Shown here: positions 13,891 through 24,913 of the stretch, piece by piece
Layout: every line of letters begins with the position of its first letter
Position numbering within the stretch: the stretch's first letter is position 1
NCBI GenBank assembly: GCA_964020975.1
Contig: OZ026629.1
Coordinates: 52,720,231 to 52,784,230 of the forward strand
DNA from: Hermodice carunculata
Taxonomy: Eukaryota > Annelida > Polychaeta > Eunicida > Amphinomidae
Reading direction: 5' to 3'
DNA length: 64,000 nucleotides
The notes under the pieces: generated by a model
Database searches by the model: none
What the model saw: only the letters and a program-made list of their open reading frames with translations
Told to the model about the DNA's origin: nothing
Position numbers and translations under genes: made by a program

Positions 13891-14960
13891 TAGATTAAGT
13901 TAATCAATACTGACAATAGCAAAGTGTTACATTTCAACTATTCTCAATTTGAAGGCACCCAGACAGAGTTGCTTTACAACAAATCTGCTTTTCTAGTTTG
14001 AACTTATTTTACATTTTCTTTGTGGTAGTAAAAGACAATATGTGATAAAGCGTCCCATTTTTTACTTTATTTTATTTTGTGCGTGCGTGCGCGTGTGTGT
14101 TATCGAAGGCAGAGCGAGTAAGAGAAAGTATTGTTGGTTGTAGGCCTACTCCAAGAACATAATTTGGGCCGTTCATTGAAAAGTTGCTCTCGAAATAAGG
14201 CCAAACTTCAACTCATCCCATTTCAAACTTTTGACAAACTGGGTCCTGTATGTCTCAATTGAGTTGATCTCTTTCTGTTTCGTCATATTGCATTTGTTCA
14301 ATTATATTATGAAAAGGAGACAAACTAATATTCTGTCATTTACTTAATCAATTAGACTTTGATCTTTAGTCAATCACGATGCCCAAAGGCGCCGCACAAC
14401 CTGCTTCCAGCTTTCCTGGAACAAATTATGCAAATAAGGGTTTTGAGGACAGCCGGCTTATTATTTATGCAGGCCTCAGCCTCATAGTAACATACAGCCC
14501 ATAATAGTAGCCAGGAGCTGAAGCTGGCTGTTACAGGAAGCAAACTCACTCCGAATTACCGGATAATTCTTTTAATTTATTCTGTCATTATTCGAGTGTG
14601 ACAGTCACGACACAGATACTTCTTATTGGCGAACACACCAGTGTTGAATGTGGACTAGCGTTAGAGAGGTTGGCCTCACATTTCGAAATTGAAACAATTT
14701 TATTTTGATTTTGCGGAGGAGGGAAGCCGACAATTGTCCCTCTTCACCACACCCAGACTCATTCTACATTATCAGCTTGTAGGAAAACATTGTTTCCGAG
14801 AATTGCGCAAATTAAGGAGGAATTTGTGGAATATTTTCCACCCTTTTTATTCCTCTGTACCCTGTGGCGGTCAACAACGGGGAAATTGGAGGCAGTCTGG
14901 GTGTAGCTGGGCGCGCACCACCAAATTTGTGAGGATACCTTCCCTGACTGGCTGTCAGTC
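13891..14960 (+). promoter_or_regulatory. Putative promoter and 5' UTR zone of the Gq gene
   Basis: The roughly 1 kb between the tandem array and the Gq start codon. Base composition rises towards GC near 14870-14960 (a GCGCGC cluster at about 14911). No convincing TATA box placed relative to a start could be assigned, and the transcription start is unknown. A 95-codon reading frame (14689-14976) overlaps the Gq ATG in another frame and would act as an overlapping upstream ORF if the transcript starts before 14689. A purine-rich (GT)n-like patch lies near 14080-14100. Confidence 0.4.
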
Positions 14961-15078
14961 ATGGCGTGTTGCTTGAGTGAGGAGGCCAAAGAGCAGAAAC
15001 GAATAAATCAAGAAATAGAGAAACAGCTGCGCAAAGACAAGAGAGATGCAAGAAGGGAGTTAAAGCTTCTATTATTAG
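14961..15078 (+). CDS. GNAQ: G protein alpha-q subunit, coding exon 1 (residues 1-39 plus first base of Gly40)
   Basis: This encodes the N-terminal helix of a Gq-class G alpha subunit, the membrane GTPase that couples receptors to phospholipase C-beta. The peptide begins [20 protein letters not shown] and ends with the [10 protein letters not shown] strand leading to the P-loop. Cys3 and Cys4 are the palmitoylation sites typical of Gq/11, and there is no Gly2 for myristoylation. The start is ATG 14961: an in-frame TAG lies upstream at 14904-14906 with no ATG between, and the context (G at -3, G at +4) is favourable. The start resembles fly Gq (MECC...) rather than vertebrate GNAQ, which begins six residues earlier. 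The donor GTAAGT follows at 15079, phase 1, splitting a glycine codon as in vertebrate GNAQ. GNA11/GNAQ orthology in invertebrates is one-to-two, so the symbol denotes the class. Confidence 0.96.
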
Positions 15079-15163
15079 GTAAGTAAAATTGTAATTTTAT
15101 TAAAACGACATACTCTGTCTGGAGAAAAATTGAATTGACAAGGTGATGTATATAGCTCATATC

Positions 15164-15360
15164 GCGGCCGCCATCTTGGAACGAAAACCAATAATATTTG
15201 TCAGATACGACCCTTATGGACGGGAAATCCGTGAAATTCCAGTAACATAAGACACATTTTACCCTTATAATTGATAAAGTATGTGGTAATATTCAAGATA
15301 CGTGTCACAGGATTAGTATTTTGGCAGTACTGTTTCGCTTGTGTGATAGCCGCCATCTTA
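15164..15360 (+). promoter_or_regulatory. Two YY1-type motifs downstream of Gq exon 1
   Basis: GCCGCCATCTTGG at 15167-15179 and GCCGCCATCTTA at 15349-15360 match the YY1 core (GCCGCCATCTTG) in the same orientation, 88 and 271 bp inside intron 1. YY1 sites of this form commonly lie just downstream of transcription starts in animals. Function here is inference. Confidence 0.45.
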
Positions 15361-18300
15361 GAATATATCGAATATAAATACGGGGTCCTGCGATTGACAT
15401 CATTGAGCCTGGGCCAGGAATGTTGCAGTCCCCGCGTATACCTTACCCCTCCAGATCTAAAGTGCTGCAAGAAGATTTTTGTGATAAACGAAAAAACATC
15501 GTTGTTTTTTTGTGATAGATGACCATGTAACAATATGTTTGTTTGCAAATCTAATGCCAATATTTACAGTCCTGTTCTGCCCGTCCCAATGCACCATCCG
15601 CCAGACCGCAGAACATTCCATGGCCTCATTGTAGCATGCATATTCCTGGTTATCATGTGTATAGATGAAAGTGATGAATTTACTTTGATGCAGTAAATAC
15701 AGTGTATTTTTTGTGGTGTGCTGTTAGATTAGTTGTTAAAATTGAACATGCAATATTGTGTGTATGATTTGAAATACAGGTAAGCTGTTGGAATATTGGT
15801 GACAAGTGATGATGAACCTGTCTCGAACATCTTATGATCTACCTTGTTGATTGATGCCAAGAATGGGACGGATATTGAAACTGCAATAAGTGACAGCACA
15901 GGAGTAACATGTACAATGTTACAGGACACTGCTGGAAATAATTTTGTGTGATTTTTGACCCATATTTATAGATTCACCAGCTGTAACCATAATAGCTACA
16001 ACTTGCAAGTATACACTGATAGTCTCAAGTGAATGTCATGCCCACAGCGTCCATGGACAATGGTCTGCCCAGTATGTATTAGGTTTGAAGTTGAAGATTA
16101 ATCACTTGAAAGGTTTATAGAACTACCAGAGAAATCATCTCAACAAAATTTCATTAATGTATATTACATTTAGTGAAACTTGATTAATTTGAACTTTTGT
16201 GATTAAATCTTATGGATCAGTGCCCTAAAGCAGATTTCATGGTCAATTGAATTTGAAAACACAGCATTATATTGCATGGTAACTTGTACCATTGAATCAT
16301 TTGTATGCACTAGAAAAACTTTGGCCAGAAGGGTTAATTGTGTGCAATTTACACCAACCCCAATCAAGAAAGGAAAAAAATAAAAATAAAAACACAAAAA
16401 GAAAACTGTTTTCTCCCCAGCACCCTGTAAAATTGATAAGTGTCACTCGGATTGTAGGTTTGTGTACTGCAACATGTTCTCCAGAAATTGTAAGATTCAA
16501 GTGCATAAACATGATAAATATATTCAAGTTTTTGAGTTGAAAAAGTTTTTTCCATTGACACATTATAATAACTAAGGTACAAAAATAGACAAAAGTAAAT
16601 AAATGACAAAAAAAAATAATGAAAAACTCTAACCCTAAATCCATCCCAACGTGCTGATGTTTCACTAGGTAGACAAGGAGCCTCCTATTTGAACAACGTT
16701 CATGTGTCACATGAATTTTGTAACATTTTGGAGAACTGTAGAACAGTTGATACTTCAAATTTTGATAGAAACCTAGTTTACTAGATGAGCTTTAATTCTG
16801 TCATGAACATCTGTGATTGAGACAGAAAACATATATTTGTAATTTTCAAATGGCCAGACAGTCAACATTCTGATGTATTAAAAACCTGGTCATGTAAAGA
16901 CAAGGTACTCATGTTTAGCATATCATACAACTGAACTATTTTTAACAAGTTGTTGATCACTTGGCTAAAATTCAAGATCCAGCAAAATAAACGGGTCTGG
17001 GCATGGGGCGAGGCTGGGGGGGGGGGTACTCCCATTAGTATGAGGTGTGTGCGAGCTGCTTTGCCGATAATTTTTAAATTTTCACGGAATTTTGTTTTCA
17101 ATGGTAACTTTTCGCTAGGATGACCCCAATGGTGGCAATTTAACATAATGAAGGCAAAAATTTACTCTGAGGAGCATGTTTCACACTTTTTTTTAGTTGA
17201 TTTTTTTCCCCTCAAAATTCCGAAAGTGGGGTTCTGTTGTGTTGCCAAAAAGTGTCGTAATGAAGGGCGCATTTCTGAAGGTTCGAACATCCCCCATGAA
17301 AAATCAGAAGTGTCCTTCACCAAAGATTCAGGTACCCATACATCCATTAGAATGTAGATGTAGCTTTAGAGTGCAGACTTTGCATGGTGTGTCTTCAATC
17401 TTATGCACATTTCTTGCAGGATAGTAAAATATTGCATGGTAACTTCATGTACATAGCCGAAATGCATTTTTAGTTGTTAGTTCCTTAACTGCAGATTGTG
17501 ACAGCAAAAACTTCCAGGCATGCAATCCAGTGGGAACACACACACAGTATCGCTGATAAGAGAGGTCACATGTGTATTTATTCAAATAAATACACACAAG
17601 TGCTGACTGTGACCTTTCCCACTTACACTTGGCATGTATTCAACTGAACACAATATTCTGGTGGGCTGGAGTTGTGTATTCCAGTTGGACTGTGTGTCAT
17701 ATTGAATAAATTGGTTAGATTTGCAGTGAAGGTAAAGATTTATGTCACTGTTCTAGCTATGTATACCTAATTTAGCATATGAATTTCCATCTGAATTTTG
17801 TTTTCACAGTATACACACGTTAGTTTTCAAGTTATAAAAGGTAAAAGTGATTGTGACAAGACAACAGGAATGCACAGATTTGTTCCTGTAGCCTGTGGTA
17901 AACTCTACCACAGTGCACACAGAGAAACTGGCTCTGGGTTTTTACCGGTCCATCCCAATGGAGACCTATTATGTTCCCAGGTTGTCCGTCCATTTACCAT
18001 TTCTTTGTAAACACAATATCTGGCCAACAGACACTAAAATTTACCTCATTTATAACTTGACACAATTTCTTCCCTTGATCACGTTTTGGTGGCCTTGACC
18101 TCATTTTCAAGGTCGCAGGAGTCGTATATGGGCAATGGTGGACTCCTGAGTCAATGTTTGCTTTGAACTGCTTTTTATTCAAACCTGAGATAGGTTTACG
18201 AGAGTAAGCAACAGCCCATTTATGACATACTTGTGGCATGGTAAACAGACATTCGTGTTTGAATATTATTGTGAAGTCCTTAGGGAAAACTCCCTTAAAA

Positions 18301-19826
18301 TCGCCCAATGTGAGATGCATGTAAGCTGTCCACATGTGCCAGTGACTTGAATTTATGATTTAGACCATCCTACAGCAGCTTAGTAAATGTTTACGTTTGA
18401 GAAATCTTGGGGGGGGGGGGGGAGGCAGACTCAAGTGACAATGGCAAGTGTATGCCACTCTGGACGCTGCCTTTTTGTTTTAAAAATTTTGTAAGAAAAA
18501 TGCAAAATCTCTGGAGAGGGTACATTTTAATTACACATAACATGAGCAGGCTCATATTTCCCTAACTGATGTTCAAATTTTGTATAAAGGAACAGATTCT
18601 GTTATGTTTTCATATTTTATGCTGAAGGTACCATTTTTGGAGAAAAGCGCATTCAAGAATGAAAGGCAAGTAGGTGACAGCATAACATGTACATCCATGA
18701 TTCCAACCAAAAAGCTGGAAAAGAATCCCCCCCCCCCCCCCCCCCCCGATGATGAATGAAAGTGTACAAAATTCAGGTTTCATCTTGTAACAACAAATAT
18801 AGACTTTATGAATTGCTGATGGTGGTGGCAAGCTTTTTCTTGTCTTGCATGTGAAGGCATTTTTACCAAATCATCTTTTTTACCCACAGTTATATGTATA
18901 TGCGAAAACACTTCAAGATAAATATTTTGAAAAATTTATGACCCAAACAATTCCATATAACTTGCAATAAAAATTAAATTCTGCAAGCACTCAGTGTGTG
19001 GGTTGCAAGTGGTTATTCAACTTGCCCTAATATCTCCCTCATCTCATCCCTGGGTTTCTGTCTCCTGTAAAATTGTTAGGGAATTAACGAAAACAACTAG
19101 AAATGATTTTGGAGTTCCAGAAATTGTACAAAATTCAGTTTCAATATTTTTGTGATTTTGTATGCTATAATTTTAATACTTGTAATGGAAAAAAAATTTC
19201 GTACTCTAATTCTTTCACAGTATATCATTCTGTGCTAAATGGCTTTGTGCATAGAGTATAGTATGTGTGAAACCTTGTTGAAATCACCAAAAAAAAAAAC
19301 CAAAAACAAAAAGAAACAGTTGTATTGTTTATATATGTGGTGGTGCAAAAAATTCCAGAGTTTGTATTCAAGAAATAACATACATTCTTATTATATTTAA
19401 CACTGGCCCTCACAATTGGTTGACTCAGTGAGGTAGCTTCCTGGTGAAAGTAACAACAATAAACGTGAAGTGGAGAGAGCATGACCCATACTTTAGGAGA
19501 CAGTAGTTTGGGAAAGTTCCATCTTCTATCTCATAAATGCAAAATAAAAACTTCTCCCCCAAACAGTTTTGTGTGTGTACATGCATGCATGCACACTCAT
19601 GAGAGACCCCCCACATCACTGTTCTCCAAAATATAAACAACCGAACATATACAGTGCTCAAAGAAAAAAGTTGCAAATCAGTTTACAAAAATATCTTGGA
19701 TTGATATGCACCATGATGGAAGATCCTCAAGGTGGTTGTAGTATTTTTGTGTCTATCTAGAGTGCAGTTAGCAAAGGAGGGGAGAGCAGGTGGTCACGAC
19801 AAGGCCACCTGGTGATGATTATTTAG
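15361..19826. other. Intron 1, mostly unassigned
   Basis: Mainly AT-rich DNA with short ORFs that lack domains. Visible items are a foldback at 17519-17636, a G run at 18409-18422, a C run of 21 at 18727-18747, and a repeat patch near 18060-18130 with GGTCA-like motifs. Confidence 0.5.
17519..17636. repeat. Foldback element with nested palindrome
   Basis: Inner arms GTGTATTTATT (17572-17582) and its complement (17585-17595) are perfect. AGGTCACA (17563-17570) pairs with TGTGACCT (17608-17615). The outer sequence near 17519-17540 pairs partly with 17616-17636 (GTGGGAA and TTCCCAC). It could be a small MITE; its ends are uncertain. Confidence 0.5.
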
Positions 19827-20399
19827 CTCTGCTGACCCAGGCAGCAGAGCTTATGTGATCACTCGTGCCTGTAAATTTTGCTGACGGACACAATTTGTAC
19901 CATGTAGTTTTGAAGTTGAGCCCACAAAACTTTCAGCGCATATCAAATGAATGAAAATCTAAATAAAGTTACACAGTATTGGTGTTACCTAAAATATTTT
20001 GTAATACAAGTGTCCTAATGTACAAATCTTTTTAAAAACTGTAGCATCTTCAATTTGCATTGGACCATCGTAAAATTTGTGGGATTGTGTAGGAAATAAA
20101 AATCTTGGCTAATTTTGACACTTGTGGACCCACCCACGTTTCGGCAGAGATTTTGTATGAGATTATTGCATGTATGAAAAATAATTCAGCTAGAAATGTC
20201 AAATTTACAGGTTATATAGATCATGTCAGACACTACTTTATAAAAATTCAGTAATATAGATGACATTGACATATTTAGATCATGTCAGACACTACTTTAC
20301 AAAAATTCAGTAATATAGATGACATTGACATATTTATCTAAAGTCAGTAATGCTGTATGGTTGAAATTTCCATTCCTTACTTGGAGGTGATGTCATATA
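19827..20399 (+). repeat. Dispersed repeat family A, copy 1
   Basis: Opens with AGCTCTGCTGACCCAGG and shares phrases such as CACAAAACTTTCAG and TTTGTGGGATTGTG with the copies at 36110-36935, 37590-38150 and 49430-50245. No coding capacity. It includes a fresh 59-bp tandem duplication (20219-20277 and 20278-20336, one difference). Confidence 0.75.
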
Positions 20400-20607
20400 C
20401 TGTAGTTCAAGAAATTTTCGCGCATGTTTAATTTCGCGCAAAATCATTTTTTCTGAAAGTACAGAATTTTCGCGCATTTAATTTTCGTGTAATCCAATGC
20501 CAAACAATGTAGTGATATACAATGCAACTTATTTTCGCACATTTTAATTTCGCGCTTAGGGTGGTAGCGCGAAATTAAATCGAGCGCGAAAATTTCTAGA
20601 ACTACAG
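20400..20607. mobile_element. 208-bp MITE with TIRs and TA flanks
   Basis: The left end CTGTAGTTCAAGAAATTTTC pairs with the right end GAAAATTTCTAGAACTACAG. Both are followed inwards by GCGC-rich blocks (AATTTCGCGC and GCGCGAAATT). TA dinucleotides flank at 20398-20399 and 20608-20609, as for Tc1/mariner-type insertion. No ORF. Internal segments also alternate TTTCGCGC motifs, so the whole unit can fold. Confidence 0.85.
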
Positions 20608-21567
20608 TATTTAACTCTTTGAAAACCAGTCAAAGCATATGCTATCTGACCATTTGGGGTCCTACAGTGTCAATTGCAGTATAATGCATGTTTTACACAT
20701 TTTGAAAATGGCACATACTGTATTCATTCCAATAAGCACACAGTGCCCTTAAGAAAATTCAATCGCAAAATATGCCTGAAAAACATGTAATGGACTAGAA
20801 TCAAGACTGAAAATTGACCTGTATCTATGAAAACCGAGGTTTCTTTTCTGATTAAAATGGGGTGTGCCCTTATTAGAGAATGTGCTCCCTTTGGAATGAA
20901 TCCGGTATATATTTTGTGTAGTAATATGTTTCAAAGGACTTACCACTTGTAGGTTGTATAACAATCTGACTGTGCCGCCATTAGCCAATTGATAGAAAGC
21001 ATCATCTGAACATCTCAGACCTTTAAAACAATGATGTTTGACACAGGTTGACCACGTTGCAGTCAAATCTAAGTAATGAACTTTCCAATTATATGAAACT
21101 TGCAGTTTTCACCTGATTAGTATTTCCATTGACCCCCAAATTGGACTATATTACTCTTTCAAAACTGAAATACCCTCTGAGAAAATTCTAAAGGGTCACA
21201 AGTCTCATTTAAGTACATGTAAAAGTGGGAAAAAAATCTAGTTTTCTACCCTGAATTTCTCTTGTGACCCCTGAAAAAAATTCCTGGCGGAAACACTGAT
21301 GTTGTGATAAAGCCACACACAGGTTGCAAAGAGTGCACTTTTACCACTGCTTTTGCCAATTATTATCCCTTGCGGAAAAAAAAAGCTTCAATGTTTGGTT
21401 CTCATGAGAGTCCGATTTTAGGATATCGGGTCTCTGTGGCGACCAATATCTGATTGACAGTCATTTTAATTATGCATTGAAAAATAACACAGCAAGCACC
21501 GCCTGGCGGCAACCCTATGTGTGGGCATGTCTAACGAGTATTGCGCGCAGGATAATAAACAAGTTCT

Positions 21568-21693
21568 AGGATTGTCTACAGTCCTATGGCTGATTTATCA
21601 GGGCGTAGTTCACATCAAATGGTCTTGCCTGAAGACTCCGCCATTGCACGTGACCCTTGCCCTGATAAATCAGCCATTAGACTTGCCAATCCT
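21568..21693. mobile_element. 126-bp foldback element
   Basis: The 17-bp arms 21587-21603 and 21660-21676 (TGGCTGATTTATCAGGG and its complement) are perfect. Complementarity extends outwards with gaps to AGGATTG and CAATCCT at the edges. No ORF; probably a MITE, superfamily unresolved. Confidence 0.75.
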
Positions 21694-22406
21694 ATAACCT
21701 ATACTTATGAACTGCAATAGTGCAAAATCTACATCATGGATTGGAAGGTACATTTGCCCTCAATTTTATTAAGTAAAGTATTAATTTGTATATGATACTA
21801 AGCTAAGGCATTGACCAAAATTTTTTTTAAATTAAACCTTCATGCCTAAACATGGTGTTAAAAGGTTACATAACTGCATGCATGTTTTGGTAGCTTCTGT
21901 TTTGGTTCATGATTCTGGTTTACCTATTTCAGAAGTTCCAAAACTCCCAAATTTTTGGGAGATCTCCCAAAGTTTAACTCATTTCTTTAGAGTCTCTGGA
22001 TCTCCTGAATCTGGTAAAAAAAAAACCTCCCGAATTATCCAGGGTTTTTTTTTCACAAAAAAAAGTTGACATCTTGCATAAATTATTTGTGTTGTAACAG
22101 TGTTTTTGTGTATTTACTGCTAACTGACTGTGGTTAACATTTTAAATGTGTTTTCCTACTCCCTTCCTTACAGCTGATTTTTTGAATTTTAAACCACCAG
22201 AATGCACCATTTTAACTGTGTATGTACAAAAGTGTCTCACGCGTGCACGCCTCCCAAGCCGCCGACTGTCGGTGTATTCTTGATCATAAAGCAAATGAAA
22301 AACATCAGATTGAACATTATACCACCTGAGACACTGCACCTTCTCTAAACACTGCATTTTGTCAGAGAGTACAATTTTCAAACCCACTCTGAGATATAAG
22401 ACTTTC

Positions 22407-24908
22407 CAGTGGTCACATTAAGCTTACGTCCTGCATCATAGACGCAAAAAATGAAGAATAGACGCCTGGAAATTAATAAAACATTGTCATTTTGCGTCTC
22501 TGTGGATGCACACACAAAAATGCGATGCATTTTGAGTGGTACAGCTGCAAAAATTACCCGAAGCGGTCACCGTGTTTTGCAGCGACCATTATCAATATCA
22601 TTGTTATGTATTATACTGGTGGAATTCTGTGAATTTCATCTTTCCATGTAACAAGCTCTCTTATTTGCTAAGAAAAAATATCCCTGGGGTATCCCTCCAA
22701 AAATTTGCCAGAATGGGAATGGATGTTAGTCCTTTCACCTCATTATAACAGGGCTCGCACAGCTCCTTGAAGTGCTTGATAGCACTTGAATTTGCTACAT
22801 TCATTTTCAAGGCCTTGAAAACCTTGAAAATCCAGAATTTTGGACTAAGGTCCTGGAAAAGTCCTTGAATTTTATTTTTTAGGATCACCCAATGAGGCAA
22901 GTTCTACTGTTGACAAGAAATATAATTATTTTCCACAAACCTTAGCACTTGTGAACTTGAATCACATTTAGAGGAACATACTCTGTTGTAATTTTCCTTT
23001 GAAGTGGCTGGCAGATTCCATTTGTCAAAATGTAACACTGCAGATTACAAAGTATCTTTTTGCTTTCAACCCCCTTTTAACCCATATAGATTTGAAAGTT
23101 CTTATTAAATCAGGCCTAACCAATCGTGAGCCTTATTTACATGTACAGCCTACTTTCAGGGACAAATACACTGTATCAAACATACAGGTAACAAAGTACA
23201 TCACCTTCCTAGAAAAGAAATTGGTGCATTCTTGTGAAAAATGTGCAATGGGGATAGGTACATCTTCAGGCGTAATTTTACCCTAATGTAGTTGTAGCAA
23301 TTTTAACAACTAGATAGAGTCAATTTCAGGAATACAACCCATATTGGCTGTAGGCCTACATAAGTCACAGTAAACTCATAAAATAATCCATATTGAATTT
23401 ATCTTTAAAAATGACTTTCGGTAATATGATCCACGTGTAGGCTTCTTTACAATTTTGTGGAAAGTCTACTTCCAGTTTAAAAAATTGAGTCTGATTCATA
23501 TATGGTTGGAATAAATAATAAATGTGGAATAATATGCATTGTTCTTGTTAGGAAAGGGTTGAAAAGTGATGATTTAAACAATTTGTTGTGTTCTATTGCT
23601 GGATCTGGTCCTTGAAAACTTGATTTTGGTGCTTAAAAAAGTCCTTGAAAGTCCTTGAATCTTATTTTTGATGAACCTGTATGAATCCTGTTATAAATGC
23701 GCTGAGAGCACTGCCAGGCACCTCATTGGGTGGATTTGATCACATGCCGCTAACTGTCCAATCAAATTCGTTGTTGCCCATGTGCGTGTCTCATGTCCGT
23801 AATGTTGGGAAGGTATACAAGTCATATTACGCAAAGATTATTGCACCAAGATGTTAAATTTTCACATCATATTTTCACCAAGAAGACTTCTATCGAGCAA
23901 AGCTAGACACAGATAAAGGCACGAGTGAAAAGTCATTACGGACGGCAAGGAAAACATGCACATTAGTCATGGCACGGTCACACATGGACGAAGTGAAAAT
24001 TTGCAGTAGGCCTAACAAGATGTTGTTGATCAGTCTCCCTTGGGTCACGTGATTATTGGTCTTTTTTAACAAAATTTGGTTGTTTTGATTTTATTGAAAT
24101 GTTTGAAAGGAACAAATCTGTACGACAGAACAAGATAGAAATGAAATTTATGATCGAAGGCCAGAAAAATGTAAGTTCAACATAGCGGAAAACCATGCCT
24201 GGGTGCATGCCCGTGACAGGCTGTGTACACTCGCTTGTGTTGCATGGCTTGTAAGTTGTACTTGTAGGCTGGTGAAAAAAGTGACTGCACTAAAGATCAG
24301 ACTCTCATTCTTGACACCACATATTGCACCAAATTTTTTAGGTATATTGAAATAGAAAGTGCACAGAAATATAAACCATGTAATTTCTGACCATTTCATC
24401 AAGTGGAATCAATTGCAAAAATAACATAGCTTAGGCATGTTCAATCATGCATGCCACTTGTTGTGCAAGGGAGTTAAAAAACTGTCTGGTGGCACGCGGT
24501 GTGGGATATCAGATACTGGCACAGTGGCAGCATGCTGAGGGTTAAGCCCCCTTCACAACCATTTTTTGGTAGACCAGGGATGTATTATAGACTTTGTCTT
24601 AAAAGCAGGTCCCTTGGTAGATTGAATCCATCCTTTGCACAGTCAACTTTTGAAGCCTTTTACATTGGTAACTTTTTATTCAATCTAAATTTTATAATAA
24701 TGAGTTACCTAAGTGGGCATACAGGCCCTATGTTATGTTCGTTTCAATTCATCATTTTGATGTATGTTGATTATACAAAATAAAATCAATTAATCAAATT
24801 ACATCAAATGAAGTCTAGACTCATCAATTCAGTTCATGGACCCACTATTTTTCCTGAGAAAGATGGGTCCAACGGACCCACACTGAAAAATCCTTAATGT
24901 GACCCCTG
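22407..24908 (+). mobile_element. hAT-like element, copy 1 (2.5 kb, carries a nested insertion)
   Basis: Ends are CAGTGGTCACATTAAG on the left and CTTAATGTGACCCCTG (first base diverged) on the right, flanked by a 5-bp duplication CTTTC at 22402-22406 and 24909-24913. The body is the reverse complement of 34410-36040 along its length, apart from a 942-bp insertion at 22749-23690. CAGRG-type TIRs are usual for hAT transposons, and 5-bp duplications are reported for the hAT5 group. No transposase frame is visible, so it is non-autonomous or decayed. Confidence 0.88.
22749..23690 (+). mobile_element. 942-bp DNA element nested in hAT-like copy 1
   Basis: The ends CAGGGCTCGCACAG and CTGTATGAATCCTG are inverted repeats that differ only by transitions. 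The element is flanked by TTATAA at 22743-22748 and 23691-23696. The homologous site in the 34410-36040 copy is empty and has a single TTATAA, which proves insertion and a 6-bp duplication. The ends are rich in TCCTTGAAAGTCCTTGAA phrases. No ORF longer than 95 codons. It could be hAT (hAT6-like) or another superfamily with 6-bp duplications. Confidence 0.85.
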
Positions 24909-24913
24909 CTTTC

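Noticed and set aside
16297-16758. 153-codon minus-strand ORF rich in Phe, Leu and Ile
   Set aside because: The composition follows the AT-rich intron sequence; no motif, no splice or promoter support.
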